Source: JAUSPI01 sp964650385
Lineage (GTDB): Bacteria; Desulfobacterota; Syntrophia; Syntrophales; JADFWA01
Length of the DNA stretch: 39,470 nt
Reading direction: 5' to 3'
Assembly: GCA_964650385.1 (NCBI GenBank)
Contig: CAZYTP010000018.1
Span: 1 to 39,470, forward strand
Shown: piece after piece, positions 32,243-39,470 of the stretch
How the letters are laid out: each line of letters opens with the position of its first letter
Numbering within the stretch: position 1 is the stretch's first letter
The notes under the pieces: model-generated
Database searches by the model: none
What the model was told of the DNA's origin: nothing
Seen by the model: the letters and a program-made list of their open reading frames with translations, nothing else
Made by a program: the position numbers and the translations under genes

Positions 32243-32512
32243 TCAGCCTTCGGTCGTCACAAAAGGTACCAAGGCTATTATTCTGGCTTTTCTGATTTCT
32301 GAGGTTAGTTCCCTTTGGTGTTTAGCGCAATTTCCTGAGATTCTTCTGGGTACAATCTTGCCTCTCTCGGTGAGAAAAATTCTTAGTGTACCTGGATCTT
32401 TGTAATTCATTTTCATGTTTGAATTACTGCAAAATCTGCAGACCTTTCTTCTATGGAAAAACCTCTTCCCTTTTGTATAAGGCTTTTTTCTAATTTCCCT
32501 ATTATTTGCCAT
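32243..32512 (-). CDS. rpsR: Ribosomal protein bS18, cysteine-containing form
   Basis: Small-subunit protein that pairs with S6. The 89-residue product has the typical core DPGTLRIFLTERGKIVPRRI and AKHQRELTSEIRKARIIALV. Cys25, Cys28, Cys62 and His65 make a CxxC...C..H zinc-binding pattern, the so-called C+ form. AAGGAG overlapping the rpsF stop region provides its ribosome site. It ends with a short extension, TTEG. Confidence 0.96.
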   Translation of the reverse strand: MANNREIRKKPYTKGKRFFHRRKVCRFCSNSNMKMNYKDPGTLRIFLTERGKIVPRRISGNCAKHQRELTSEIRKARIIALVPFVTTEG

Positions 32513-32524
32513 TTTCTATTCGTT

Positions 32525-32950
32525 CTACTCCTTTTCTTCAGGTGATTCTTCCGGGGTTTTCTCCTCAGCTGTCTCTTTTTCTATATTTACTGGAGTAATC
32601 TCTTCTGTCTCTTCATCCTTGCCGGAATCGGCTATTTCCTTTTCAATTTCTTCCAGATCAACCTTTTCGGTTTTCTTTACAGAGAGGTATTTTAAAACCT
32701 TATCATCAAACTTCATGTTTTTTTCCAGTTCAACAACAACGGTTTTTTCACCAACAAAATCCACAAGGATGTAATATCCTTTTTGTTGTTTTTTAATCGG
32801 ATAAGCCAGTTTTCTCTTGCCCCATTTTTCCACCTTAACTACAATACCTTTTAGATCTGTTATTATTTTACTGAGTCGTTCAACTACTTCGCCAATGTCA
32901 TCATCAGGCAGATCGGGATGGGCAATAAAGATTGTTTCGTATCTTCTCAA
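32525..32950 (-). CDS. rpsF: Ribosomal protein bS6 with long acidic tail
   Basis: Small-subunit protein; partner of S18. Residues 1-97 are the S6 fold (MRRYETIFIAHPDLPDDDIG, KWGKRKLAYPIKKQQKGYYI). The last 45 residues are almost all Glu, Lys, Thr and Pro, longer than the poly-Glu tail of E. coli S6, which is extended by RimK. Start is TTG (reading TTGAGAAGATAC) about nine bases after GAGGAGGT. A hairpin upstream may be an autoregulatory site. Confidence 0.95.
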   Translation of the reverse strand: MRRYETIFIAHPDLPDDDIGEVVERLSKIITDLKGIVVKVEKWGKRKLAYPIKKQQKGYYILVDFVGEKTVVVELEKNMKFDDKVLKYLSVKKTEKVDLEEIEKEIADSGKDEETEEITPVNIEKETAEEKTPEESPEEKE

Positions 32951-32965
32951 ATTACTACCTCCTCA

Positions 32966-32979
32966 TTAATACGTATTAA
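32966..32979. repeat. 14-bp palindrome in the rpsF leader
   Basis: TTAATACGTATTAA, a perfect self-complementary sequence just before the rpsF ribosome site. It could pair in the mRNA close to the start codon or bind a dimeric protein. Meaning unknown. Confidence 0.5.
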
Positions 32980-32987
32980 GCGTTTTT

Positions 32988-33002
32988 ATAACCGGCTGTT
33001 AC
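32988..33002 (-). promoter_or_regulatory. Possible S6:S18 leader hairpin (rpsF motif)
   Basis: On the minus strand GTAAC (33002-32998) and GTTAT (32992-32988) can pair (one G-U) with the loop AGCCG between them. A CCG displayed by a small hairpin in the rpsF leader is the known recognition element of the S6:S18 complex. Doubt: one candidate -10 (TATTAT, 33009-33004) would start transcription inside the hairpin; another (TATAAA, 33019-33014) would include it. Confidence 0.35.
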
Positions 33003-33049
33003 TATAATATACTTTTATATAAATCAAGGTTTTTCCTCAAAATAGTTAG

Positions 33050-33123
33050 TAGGCGATGCGGGACTTGAACCCGCGGCCTCTGGTTCCGGAGACCAGTGCT
33101 CTATCCAACTGAGCTAATCGCCC
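33050..33123 (-). tRNA. tRNA-Arg (CCG anticodon), CCA not encoded
   Basis: Read leftwards: acceptor GGGCGAT/ATCGCCT (first pair G-U) with discriminator A, D-arm GCTCAGTTGGATAGAGC, anticodon stem CTGGT/ACCAG with loop CTCCGGA giving CCG, T-arm GCGGG/CCCGC with loop TTCAAGT. The three bases after the discriminator are CTA, so CCA is added later, unlike the tRNA-Gln above. It lies about 100 bases before rpsF on the same strand. Confidence 0.96.
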
Positions 33124-33354
33124 ATTAATTGAACGTGTCCAGCGGTTAGCAGACAGTCATGCTTCAAATTTCAATTTTTCAAAAATGTCATTATATACAA
33201 TTGAACTGGAGGCTGACAGCTAATTTTCACTTATATAACGTGTTTGATTAATTTTCAATAATTTTCAGTAAGAGTAAAAACCCCTTCAGTTATGTGTCAT
33301 ATCTGCTGATGTTATTGAGCGGTATGTCTGCTGTTTATAAGACCATCGGACTCT

Positions 33355-34224
33355 TTATCTGGGATATGACAGTTCCGCTAAAATCTGCTTTGCCGGATAG
33401 CTTTTGTTCATGCTGTAGATATGGAGACCCCGTACATCATTTTTTATCAGGTTTTCAGTCTGGGTGATTGCGTATTCAATGCCGTATTTTTCTGTTTCTT
33501 CCGGTTTTTCTTTTAAACGATATATCTTCCGATTAAGCTCGGACGGTATTTTGGCTCCACAGAGGGATGCGATTCTACATGCCTGTTTATAATTCAGGAT
33601 CGGGAAGATACCTGGAACAATCGGCACGCGGATTCCTATTTCTAAAGCTCTGTCCCTAAATCTGTAAAAATCTTCGTTGTTGAAAAATAGCTGTGTAATA
33701 ATGAAATCTGCTCCAGCGTCCACCTTACGTTTCAGGTTGGCCAAATCAACTTCAAAACTTGGAGCCTCAATATGGCCCTCGGGATAACCGGCGACACCTA
33801 TGGAGAAATCATCGTTTGATTTAATAAACTCAACCAGTTCATTGGCATGACTGAACCCCCCCTCTGTCCTGGTAAATTCAGTTTCACCTTCTGGTGGATC
33901 ACCCCTCAGTGCAAGAATGTTTTTCATGTTCGCCTTTTTGAATTCACCGAGGATGCTGAAAATATCATCTTTTGAAGATTGTACACAGGTTAAGTGTGCC
34001 AGGACTTCTCTGTTAACCTCGCTTTTGACTTTAGATGCGATTTCTATTGATTTGTCTCGTGTACTTCCGCCGGCACCATAAGTAACTGAAATAAAGTCGG
34101 GGTTTAATTCATTGAGTTTCCGAATCGTTGAAAAAAGGCTCTTTATGTTCCCCTCTCTAACAGGAGGGAAAACTTCAAAAGAAAGGGTAAATTTTTTCTT
34201 TAGAAGCATGTCTTTTATCTTCAT
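33355..34224 (-). CDS. metF: 5,10-methylenetetrahydrofolate reductase
   Basis: Flavin enzyme that makes 5-methyl-THF for methionine synthesis or, in acetogenic-type metabolism, for the methyl branch. The 289-residue barrel shows SFEVFPP at 15-21 with the catalytic Glu17, VTYGAGGSTRD at 47-57, LALRGDPPEG and DFIITQLFF. This is the short bacterial form without the regulatory domain. GAGGAG precedes the ATG. No metV or other folate gene is adjacent. It is divergent from the amidase gene, with promoters packed in about 160 bases; a TTGACA on its strand (34283-34278) has only a weak -10. Confidence 0.95.
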   Translation of the reverse strand: MKIKDMLLKKKFTLSFEVFPPVREGNIKSLFSTIRKLNELNPDFISVTYGAGGSTRDKSIEIASKVKSEVNREVLAHLTCVQSSKDDIFSILGEFKKANMKNILALRGDPPEGETEFTRTEGGFSHANELVEFIKSNDDFSIGVAGYPEGHIEAPSFEVDLANLKRKVDAGADFIITQLFFNNEDFYRFRDRALEIGIRVPIVPGIFPILNYKQACRIASLCGAKIPSELNRKIYRLKEKPEETEKYGIEYAITQTENLIKNDVRGLHIYSMNKSYPAKQILAELSYPR

Positions 34225-34301
34225 ACCGATGAACTCCTCAAGGTTTTCCTTATGAAAATGTCATCAAGGATGACTATTGTCAATACATTTTCTGTGTATG
34301 G

Positions 34302-34330
34302 TTGAAATCCTTTAGTAAATTTGATATATT
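34302..34330 (+). promoter_or_regulatory. Sigma-70-type promoter for the amidase gene
   Basis: TTGAAA (34302-34307), exactly 17 bases, TATATT (34325-34330). Ten of twelve consensus bases, about 58 bases before the ATG. Confidence 0.65.
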
Positions 34331-34387
34331 TATAAGAGTACTCTGAAAACACCAAGAACTTTGGGGGAAAGCTTCATACCTTAAAAA

Positions 34388-35896
34388 ATGATCAAAATAA
34401 AGAAAATTATCTTTTTCACAGTGCTGTTTTGTATTTTCCTTCCTATTTCTCATGCTTGTGGCCTTATTAACATTCTTAACATCCGGTACTGGGCAGCTCC
34501 TGACTATACCAGGGTCGTGATTGATACCAGTAAGTCGGCGAAATTTAAAGTGACAAAGACTGCTCAAAAAATATCTATTGATTTCAAAAAAACTGTCTTT
34601 CCTAAAGCAATTCCGCACCTTTATGTTTTGAATAAGCCGGGAATCTACAAGATCCTGGTGATGCCGTTGCCTCGCGGTACAGTCAGAGTAGAATTGTGGC
34701 TGGCGGGCAATGTCGAAACAAAGGTGTTCAAGTTGGAGAAATTTCTCAATAAACCTAACCGTACAGTGGTTGACATCAGTCTCCCGGATGTAGAAAAAAA
34801 AGAGATCGAAGAAAGAAAACAGTTCAAAATTTCAAGGAAGGATAAGATAATAGTTATAGATCCAGGTCACGGGGGGGAAGATCCAGGGGCAGTTGGACGA
34901 AATGGAACAAAGGAGAAACACGTTGTCCTTAAGATTGCAAAGAAATTAAAAAACATACTGAACAAAGAGAAAGGTTATGTGGCTTTTCTTACAAGAAAAG
35001 GTGACTACTATGTGTCATTTAAGAAAAGATTGAAGATAGCAAGGGAATATGGCGCCGATCTTTTTGTAAGTATTCATGCAGATGCCTGCGGATACCGAAA
35101 ATCAAGTGGAAGTTCTGTTTATTGTTTATCGACAAGGAGGGCAAGTAGTGAAGCCGCCAGGCTTTTAGCCAGAAGGGAAAACCTTTCCGATATTATTGCT
35201 GGTTCCCCCAACGGCCAGTATAACAATGAGTCTGATCCTATAACCCTCAATATGGTTCAAACAGAAACGAATAACCTGTCAAAGGCCTTTGGTTCCATTG
35301 TTCTTGGAAATATTAAAAAAGTGAACAACCTTAAGTTCTACAAAGTTCAAGAGGCTCCACTGATCATACTCAAATTGCCCGAAATTCCCTCTATTCTGGT
35401 GGAAACAGCCTATATTTCAAATTCAAAAGAAGAGTCCCTTTTGCGTAAACCTCGCTTTCAGTCTGAAATAGCACGGGTAATTGCTTCCTCCGTCATGGAT
35501 TTCATTCCACCCTCCAAGCCAGCAAGTCCGACCCGTATCGTAAAAGATGACCATAAAAAATCAGCCCCCGTTTCAACACCACGGCAGAAAAGTTTTATAT
35601 ACGTTGTCAAGAGGGGAGATGCCCTGGAGAGGATTGCGAGAAGATACAACACCAGCATCAAAACGTTGTTACGGCTCAATAAATTGAAGCATGCCAATCA
35701 AATACACGTTAAACAGAAATTGAAGATCCCTGCCGTAGTGGAACCTAGAAGTTCTGTCTATATTGTCAAGAGGGGAGATACCCTGGAAAGGGTTGCCAGG
35801 AGGCACAATACTACTATTAGCACCTTGCTGAAGCTTAATAAGCTTAAGTTTAGAAACCGAATATATGTCAAACAAAGATTGCAGATTCCTGATTGA
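34388..35896 (+). CDS. amiC: N-acetylmuramoyl-L-alanine amidase, AMIN-Amidase_3-LysM-LysM
   Basis: Periplasmic hydrolase that cuts the amide between muramic acid and the peptide during cell separation. The 502 residues comprise a signal peptide (IIFFTVLFCIFLPISHA at 7-23), an AMIN targeting domain at about 30-130, Amidase_3 at about 153-372 and two LysM domains at about 403-448 and 457-500. Zinc ligands are His161 (DPGHGG), Glu176 and His230 (SIHAD); the catalytic Glu is Glu339 (LVETAY). Two LysM repeats are close copies (VKRGDALERIARRYNTSIKT and VKRGDTLERVARRHNTTIST), so a recent duplication is likely. The ribosome site is weak, with the G-run over 20 bases away. The symbol reflects architecture, not proven orthology. 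Confidence 0.9.
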   Translation: MIKIKKIIFFTVLFCIFLPISHACGLINILNIRYWAAPDYTRVVIDTSKSAKFKVTKTAQKISIDFKKTVFPKAIPHLYVLNKPGIYKILVMPLPRGTVRVELWLAGNVETKVFKLEKFLNKPNRTVVDISLPDVEKKEIEERKQFKISRKDKIIVIDPGHGGEDPGAVGRNGTKEKHVVLKIAKKLKNILNKEKGYVAFLTRKGDYYVSFKKRLKIAREYGADLFVSIHADACGYRKSSGSSVYCLSTRRASSEAARLLARRENLSDIIAGSPNGQYNNESDPITLNMVQTETNNLSKAFGSIVLGNIKKVNNLKFYKVQEAPLIILKLPEIPSILVETAYISNSKEESLLRKPRFQSEIARVIASSVMDFIPPSKPASPTRIVKDDHKKSAPVSTPRQKSFIYVVKRGDALERIARRYNTSIKTLLRLNKLKHANQIHVKQKLKIPAVVEPRSSVYIVKRGDTLERVARRHNTTISTLLKLNKLKFRNRIYVKQRLQIPD

Positions 35897-36272
35897 CCGA
35901 AACAATAACGTCTGTTGATCCGGTTTATATTAACGTAAAATTTTAGATTAGATTTCCTTCTATCGCTTCCGCCATATGTTTTGCTATTTTTAAATTTCTT
36001 CCTTAACAATATTGATTCCTATCTCCTTCGTTGCGATATGAAGCCCTCAAAAATTTCATCCTAAGTTGAGCGATTTTATCAATGCCTTCTACGCCCATAA
36101 ACATACTTTCTTGAAAGACGGCATTGTTGTATTACAAAAAATTTGTTTTAAAGTATTTCTTGCAAAAACTGATCCTAAAAGATAGAAAGTTGCTTGGTAT
36201 TTTTTCTGTAGTGCCTTTATATTTCATGGGTTTTTACGACTAAAGAAAGAGAGCTTTTTAAAAGTAAAGAAA
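35897..36272. other. Non-coding stretch with a possible decayed frame on the minus strand
   Basis: No intact gene. On the minus strand 36046-35943 reads GLHIATKEIGINIVKEEI, then, after a shift of one base, KIAKHMAEAIEGNLI and a stop. The two pieces look like one helical protein tail broken by a frameshift. A TTGGTA / TATATT pair (18-base spacing, TATATT ending near 36225) could serve the ClC gene on the plus strand. No terminator with a T run was seen after the amidase gene. Confidence 0.3.
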
Positions 36273-38120
36273 ATGGCGAGAATAAAGAAACCAGGGCTAA
36301 GAGCTACTTACCTAAAGGACAGGCTATGGATTCCTTTTATTCAGCTGTGTTCTTCTGAAATGACTCTTTGTTTTGTCCTATCCATAGTGGTGGGAATTAT
36401 TGCAGGGCTGGGGGCTGTTTTCTTCAGATGGCTAATAAAGTGTTTCAACTTTCTCTTCTTCAATAAGGGAGCAGTTGTTCTTGGTTTCTTAGATCAATAT
36501 TATGTTATTATACTACCAGCAGTTGGGGGGCTACTAGTAGGATTAATAGTCTATTACCTCGCTTGGGAAGCAAAAGGAGAGGGGCCTTCCGAGGTTATGG
36601 AGGCTTTTACCGTTAGGAAAGGACGTATTAGATCACGTGTATCAGCAGCTAAATTGTTGGCTTCCGCAATATGTATTGGGAGCGGTGGCTCGGTTGGTCG
36701 TGAGGGACCAATTGTGCAGATTGGTGCTTCTTTTGGATCGACTGTGGGGCAATGGTTCAAATTGCCTGATGAATGGGTGAAGATGCTGGTACTCTGTGGG
36801 GCAGCAGGAGGTATCTCAGCTACCTTCAACGCTCCTATTGGTGGAGTCTTCTTCGCCCTTGAGGTTATTCAAAGGCGATTCATGACTCCCAATCTTGGCT
36901 TCATAGTAATCGGTTCGATTACAGCAGACTTTGTTGCCCATATCTTCTTAGGGGCACATCCTTCCTTTAGTATACCTTCCTACAGCATGGCAAGCTATTG
37001 GGAAATACTGCCTTATATTTTGCTGGGTATCGTCTCAGCCTTTGCTGCTCTCGGTTTTATTCGCTTTTTCTATAAATGTGAAGATTTGTTTAACGCCTTA
37101 AAGATTCCCGAATATCTCAAGCCAGTTATTGGTGGTGTCATTGTCGGCCTTATTGGTCTGTATTGTTTTGATGTTCTTGGAGTGGGTTACGGGGGAAGTT
37201 ACGGGATAGGCGGGGCGTTCGTGGAGAGGGGAGGAGTTGATAAGGTTCTAGCTGGTGAAATTGGTCTTGTTACTCTTCTCATAATGACGATTCTGAAGAT
37301 AGTTGCTACCTCAGCCACTCTCGGCAGTGGAGGCAGTGGAGGGGTATTTGCCCCATCGCTTTTTATCGGTTCAGTATTAGGTGGAGCTTTTGGAATAATA
37401 ATCCATAGTCTATTTCCTGCAATTACAGCTTCCTCAGTGGGTGATGTTTCAGGAGCCTATGCTTTAGTAGGAATGGGAGCATTTTTTGCTGCAGCAGTGC
37501 GAGGACCAATCACTGCAGTTGCTCTTTTGTTTGAAATGACAAGAAATTATAACCTTATTTTACCCTTAATGACTGCTGTTGTTGTTAGCACTTTTCTTGC
37601 CAGCGTTTTCAACCGGGAGTCTATTTATACTCTTCGACTGGTGCGACGTGGCATTGATATTCACAAACAGGAAGAGGCTGATATCCTAAGTACTATTTTT
37701 GTAAAAGATGTAATGACAAGAGAAGTGGAAACTGTATTTGAAAATATGTCTCTAAAAGAGTTGTTGAAATTTACCCTTTCAAGTAAACATCTGGGTTTTC
37801 CTGTGGTTGACAGTAATGGATTACTTGCCGGGATAATAACAATTGAAGATTTCAAAGAGATTCTCTTTGAAGAGGAACTTGGACATCTCGTAGTAGTAAA
37901 AGAGCTTTTAACGACGAATGTTATTACTATTACCGAAAATGAAGATTTGGGTAGTGCTCTAAAGAAAATAGGGTTCAAGAATATAGAACAACTACCGGTA
38001 GTTGAGGAAAATAATCCAAGAAAGATAATAGGAATTCTTTCAAGGAGAGACATCTTTACTGCCTATAATAAGGCATTGATAGACAGGTCGTTAACTGAGG
38101 GTTCAAGGACCAAAAACTGA
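36273..38120 (+). CDS. ClC-family chloride channel or H+/Cl- exchanger with CBS pair
   Basis: A 615-residue inner-membrane protein. The ClC core spans about 30-455 with the selectivity-filter motifs GEGPSEV (near 96), GSGGSVGREGP (near 136-146, including the gating Glu in GREGP) and GSGGSGGVFAPSLF (near 350). Two CBS domains fill about 470-605 (VKDVMTREVETVFENMSLKE and GHLVVVKELLTTNVITITEN) and may sense adenine nucleotides. Whether it is a channel or an exchanger is not clear: the gating Glu fits both. The start ATG is preceded only by A-rich sequence. It stands between the amidase gene and dusB. Confidence 0.9.
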   Translation: MARIKKPGLRATYLKDRLWIPFIQLCSSEMTLCFVLSIVVGIIAGLGAVFFRWLIKCFNFLFFNKGAVVLGFLDQYYVIILPAVGGLLVGLIVYYLAWEAKGEGPSEVMEAFTVRKGRIRSRVSAAKLLASAICIGSGGSVGREGPIVQIGASFGSTVGQWFKLPDEWVKMLVLCGAAGGISATFNAPIGGVFFALEVIQRRFMTPNLGFIVIGSITADFVAHIFLGAHPSFSIPSYSMASYWEILPYILLGIVSAFAALGFIRFFYKCEDLFNALKIPEYLKPVIGGVIVGLIGLYCFDVLGVGYGGSYGIGGAFVERGGVDKVLAGEIGLVTLLIMTILKIVATSATLGSGGSGGVFAPSLFIGSVLGGAFGIIIHSLFPAITASSVGDVSGAYALVGMGAFFAAAVRGPITAVALLFEMTRNYNLILPLMTAVVVSTFLASVFNRESIYTLRLVRRGIDIHKQEEADILSTIFVKDVMTREVETVFENMSLKELLKFTLSSKHLGFPVVDSNGLLAGIITIEDFKEILFEEELGHLVVVKELLTTNVITITENEDLGSALKKIGFKNIEQLPVVEENNPRKIIGILSRRDIFTAYNKALIDRSLTEGSRTKN

Positions 38121-38263
38121 AAATAATAGCACATAAGTTTTGAAATTCGTGTCCTTTGTCAAGGAGCGAGCTGCGTAGCGGAATTTGCTGCCATGTATGG
38201 AAATCCTTTTGGGTAAGGCGTTATAGCTGTAGCACAGAGCTTTACCACTTCACGAGCAAACAG

Positions 38264-39256
38264 ATGAAAATAGACAATTTATTATTGAAAAATAACGTGT
38301 TTTTGGCACCGATGGCGGGAATTACAGATCTCGTCTTCAGATTGCTTGTCAGGGAGTTCGGAACTTCCCTGTGCTTTACCGAGATGGTCAGCGCTAACGG
38401 TCTGGTCAGGGGGACAGAAAAAAGCTATCGGTATCTTGAATCCATGCCCGGTGATAAGCCTCTCGGCGTACAGATATTTGGTTCTGACCCCGGTGTACTT
38501 TCCGAAGCCGCAAGAATAGTGACAGACAGGGGCGCCGATCTTGTGGATATTAATATGGGCTGTCCCGTAAAAAAGATTTTAAAGACCGGAGCGGGGGGGG
38601 TCTTGATGAGGGATCCTTCCAAGGTTGCAGTTATACTGCAAAGCATTAGAAAGGCAACATTCCTGCCAGTAACGGTTAAGATGCGTTCGGGGTGGAGTAA
38701 CGACGAGATAAATGTCCTGGAGATAGCCCGCGTTGTTCAGGATTGTGGTGTCGATGCTGTGGTCCTGCATCCCCGTACAGTGAATCAGGGATTTGGGGGC
38801 AGGGCGGACTGGAGACTTATAGCAAGTCTGAAAAGAAGTTTGAATATCCCTATTATTGGGAGTGGGGATGTAATAAGGCCCGAAGATGCCCAGAGGATGC
38901 TCGATGTGACGGGGTGTGACGGTGTGATGATAGGGAGAGGGATTTTGGGTAACCCATGGATTGTAAGGGATGTAGTAGGATATCTTAAAAATAAAAACGT
39001 CTTTTTACCACCTGCTTTGCATGAAAGAGAAGATATGATTAATCGGCATTTGAACATGAGTGTAAAATTTTTTGGTGAAAAGACTGGATTAAGAAAATTC
39101 CGTAAGCATCTGTTGTGGTATACAAAGGGCTTGAAAGGAAGTTCCCGGTTCAGGGAAACGGTCGTCAAAATAGATAGGAAAGAATCTCTCTTGACTATGG
39201 TTCACGACTATTTTCAATCTATCAGTGAAAAGGAGGAAAATGGCCGGTGTCTGTAA
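38264..39256 (+). CDS. dusB: tRNA-dihydrouridine synthase, DusB-like
   Basis: FMN enzyme that reduces uridines to dihydrouridine in the tRNA D-loop. About 330 residues: FLAPMAGITD at 13-22 (FMN loop), NMGCPVKK with catalytic Cys100, VKMRSGW, VLHPRT and MIGRGILGNPW. A longer frame exists from 38156, but its 36 added residues (rich in Cys, Ser and Arg) match nothing in the family, so ATG 38264 is chosen although its ribosome site is weak. No fis gene follows, unlike in enterics. A tiny ORF with a perfect ribosome site overlaps its end. Confidence 0.92.
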   Translation: MKIDNLLLKNNVFLAPMAGITDLVFRLLVREFGTSLCFTEMVSANGLVRGTEKSYRYLESMPGDKPLGVQIFGSDPGVLSEAARIVTDRGADLVDINMGCPVKKILKTGAGGVLMRDPSKVAVILQSIRKATFLPVTVKMRSGWSNDEINVLEIARVVQDCGVDAVVLHPRTVNQGFGGRADWRLIASLKRSLNIPIIGSGDVIRPEDAQRMLDVTGCDGVMIGRGILGNPWIVRDVVGYLKNKNVFLPPALHEREDMINRHLNMSVKFFGEKTGLRKFRKHLLWYTKGLKGSSRFRETVVKIDRKESLLTMVHDYFQSISEKEENGRCL

Positions 39257-39293
39257 AAACAAAAGTGAAAAATCTCTAAACGTTAAAACTTAA
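39240..39293 (+). CDS. 17-residue ORF with a perfect ribosome site overlapping the dusB end
   Basis: AAGGAGG lies four bases before an ATG that reads MAGVCKNKSEKSLNVKT and stops at 39291-39293, on top of an AATACTGG / CCAGTATT hairpin. It overlaps dusB by 17 bases in another frame. It may be a leader peptide or the start of a gene that has been lost. No family recognised. Confidence 0.3.
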   Translation: MAGVCKNKSEKSLNVKT

Positions 39294-39316
39294 TACTGGA
39301 TGAATGAACCAGTATT
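39292..39316 (+). other. 8-bp hairpin after dusB
   Basis: AATACTGG (39292-39299), nine-base loop, CCAGTATT (39309-39316). A perfect stem without a T run. It starts at the stop codon of the 17-residue ORF. It could weaken or end dusB transcription or take part in a leader structure. Confidence 0.5.
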
Positions 39317-39432
39317 GAATGTGCCGGTGGCAAACCTGTCTATGCCGGAATAGCAGACAGACTGCGGTGAAGTTGCTTCTTGTCCATTTTCGGGATACTT
39401 GAGAGCTTAACGCTTACGAAAAAAATAAGGTC

Positions 39433-39461
39433 TTGACTTTCACGGGTTGAATTGGCATAAT
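39433..39461 (+). promoter_or_regulatory. Promoter near the window end
   Basis: TTGACT (39433-39438), 17 bases, CATAAT (39456-39461). Ten of twelve consensus bases with ideal spacing. It would drive a rightward gene that begins beyond the window. Confidence 0.6.
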
Positions 39462-39470
39462 TCTAACTGT

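Noticed and set aside
38156..38263. N-terminal extension of dusB
   Set aside because: The 36 residues do not resemble Dus proteins, and the family start MKIDNLLLKNNVFLAPMAG fits ATG 38264.

Overview
The window looks like a piece of the core chromosome of a Gram-negative, anaerobic-type bacterium, most likely a member of the Desulfobacterota (former Deltaproteobacteria). This is inferred from gene content and order: an rpoH-type sigma factor, the block ispE / tRNA-Gln / prs / rplY / pth / ychF with a membrane pyrophosphatase gene inside it, the block rpsF / rpsR / DUF2232 / rplI / dnaB, DUF1844 and DUF4301 proteins, a sigma-54 activator, a PilF-like TPR lipoprotein, and remnants of REP-type transposases. 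No single marker fixes the species. No prophage, CRISPR array, or intact insertion sequence was seen.

Layout. 1-481: methylglyoxal synthase. 482-1355: decayed DNA with a small membrane-peptide frame and the frameshifted C-terminal end of a REP-associated tyrosine transposase. 1356-3638: tex. 3639-4600: REP-like repeat, a six-copy hexanucleotide tandem repeat, and a class II aldolase-like gene read leftwards. 4711-6243: DUF4301. 6322-8753 (leftward): LysM exported protein coupled to a PP-loop thiolation-type enzyme. 8840-9010: first copy of a 171-bp structured repeat. 9310-13883 (rightward): a small coiled-coil protein, an HD phosphohydrolase, a TPR lipoprotein, a GerMN protein and an EF-G paralogue. 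13931-17802 (rightward): a K+ channel with RCK domain, a cyclic-nucleotide-binding protein and a GAF-GAF-sigma-54 activator, followed by a non-coding stretch with dyads, a sigma-54-like promoter and a long stem, then an orphan small ORF. 18794-19888: ychF, preceded by the second copy of the structured repeat. 20409-27871 (leftward): hppA, pth, rplY, prs, tRNA-Gln, ispE, DUF1844, htpX and a diadenylate-cyclase-like gene. 28303-29169: rpoH, convergent with dnaB. 29166-33123 (leftward): dnaB, rplI, DUF2232, rpsR, rpsF, tRNA-Arg. 33355-39256: metF (leftward), then an AMIN/amidase/LysM cell-wall hydrolase, a ClC channel with CBS domains, and dusB (rightward).

How the parts fit. Most genes serve translation (EF-G, S6, S18, L9, L25, Pth, YchF, two tRNAs, tRNA-modifying enzymes), replication (DnaB), nucleotide and isoprenoid precursors (Prs, IspE) and envelope upkeep (amidase, LysM, HtpX, TPR lipoprotein). 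A second theme is ion and nucleotide signalling: a K+ channel with an RCK tail, a cyclic-nucleotide-binding protein, a K+-dependent-type membrane pyrophosphatase, a ClC transporter and a DisA_N protein. c-di-AMP is known to control potassium transport in other bacteria, so a link is reasonable but is inference.

The least explained material is non-coding: the 171-bp repeat, whose two copies keep a hairpin while its sequence changes; the activator-adjacent stem and sigma-54-like promoter at 17.8-18.5 kb; and the hexanucleotide repeat joined to an open lysine-serine frame at 3.8-4.0 kb.
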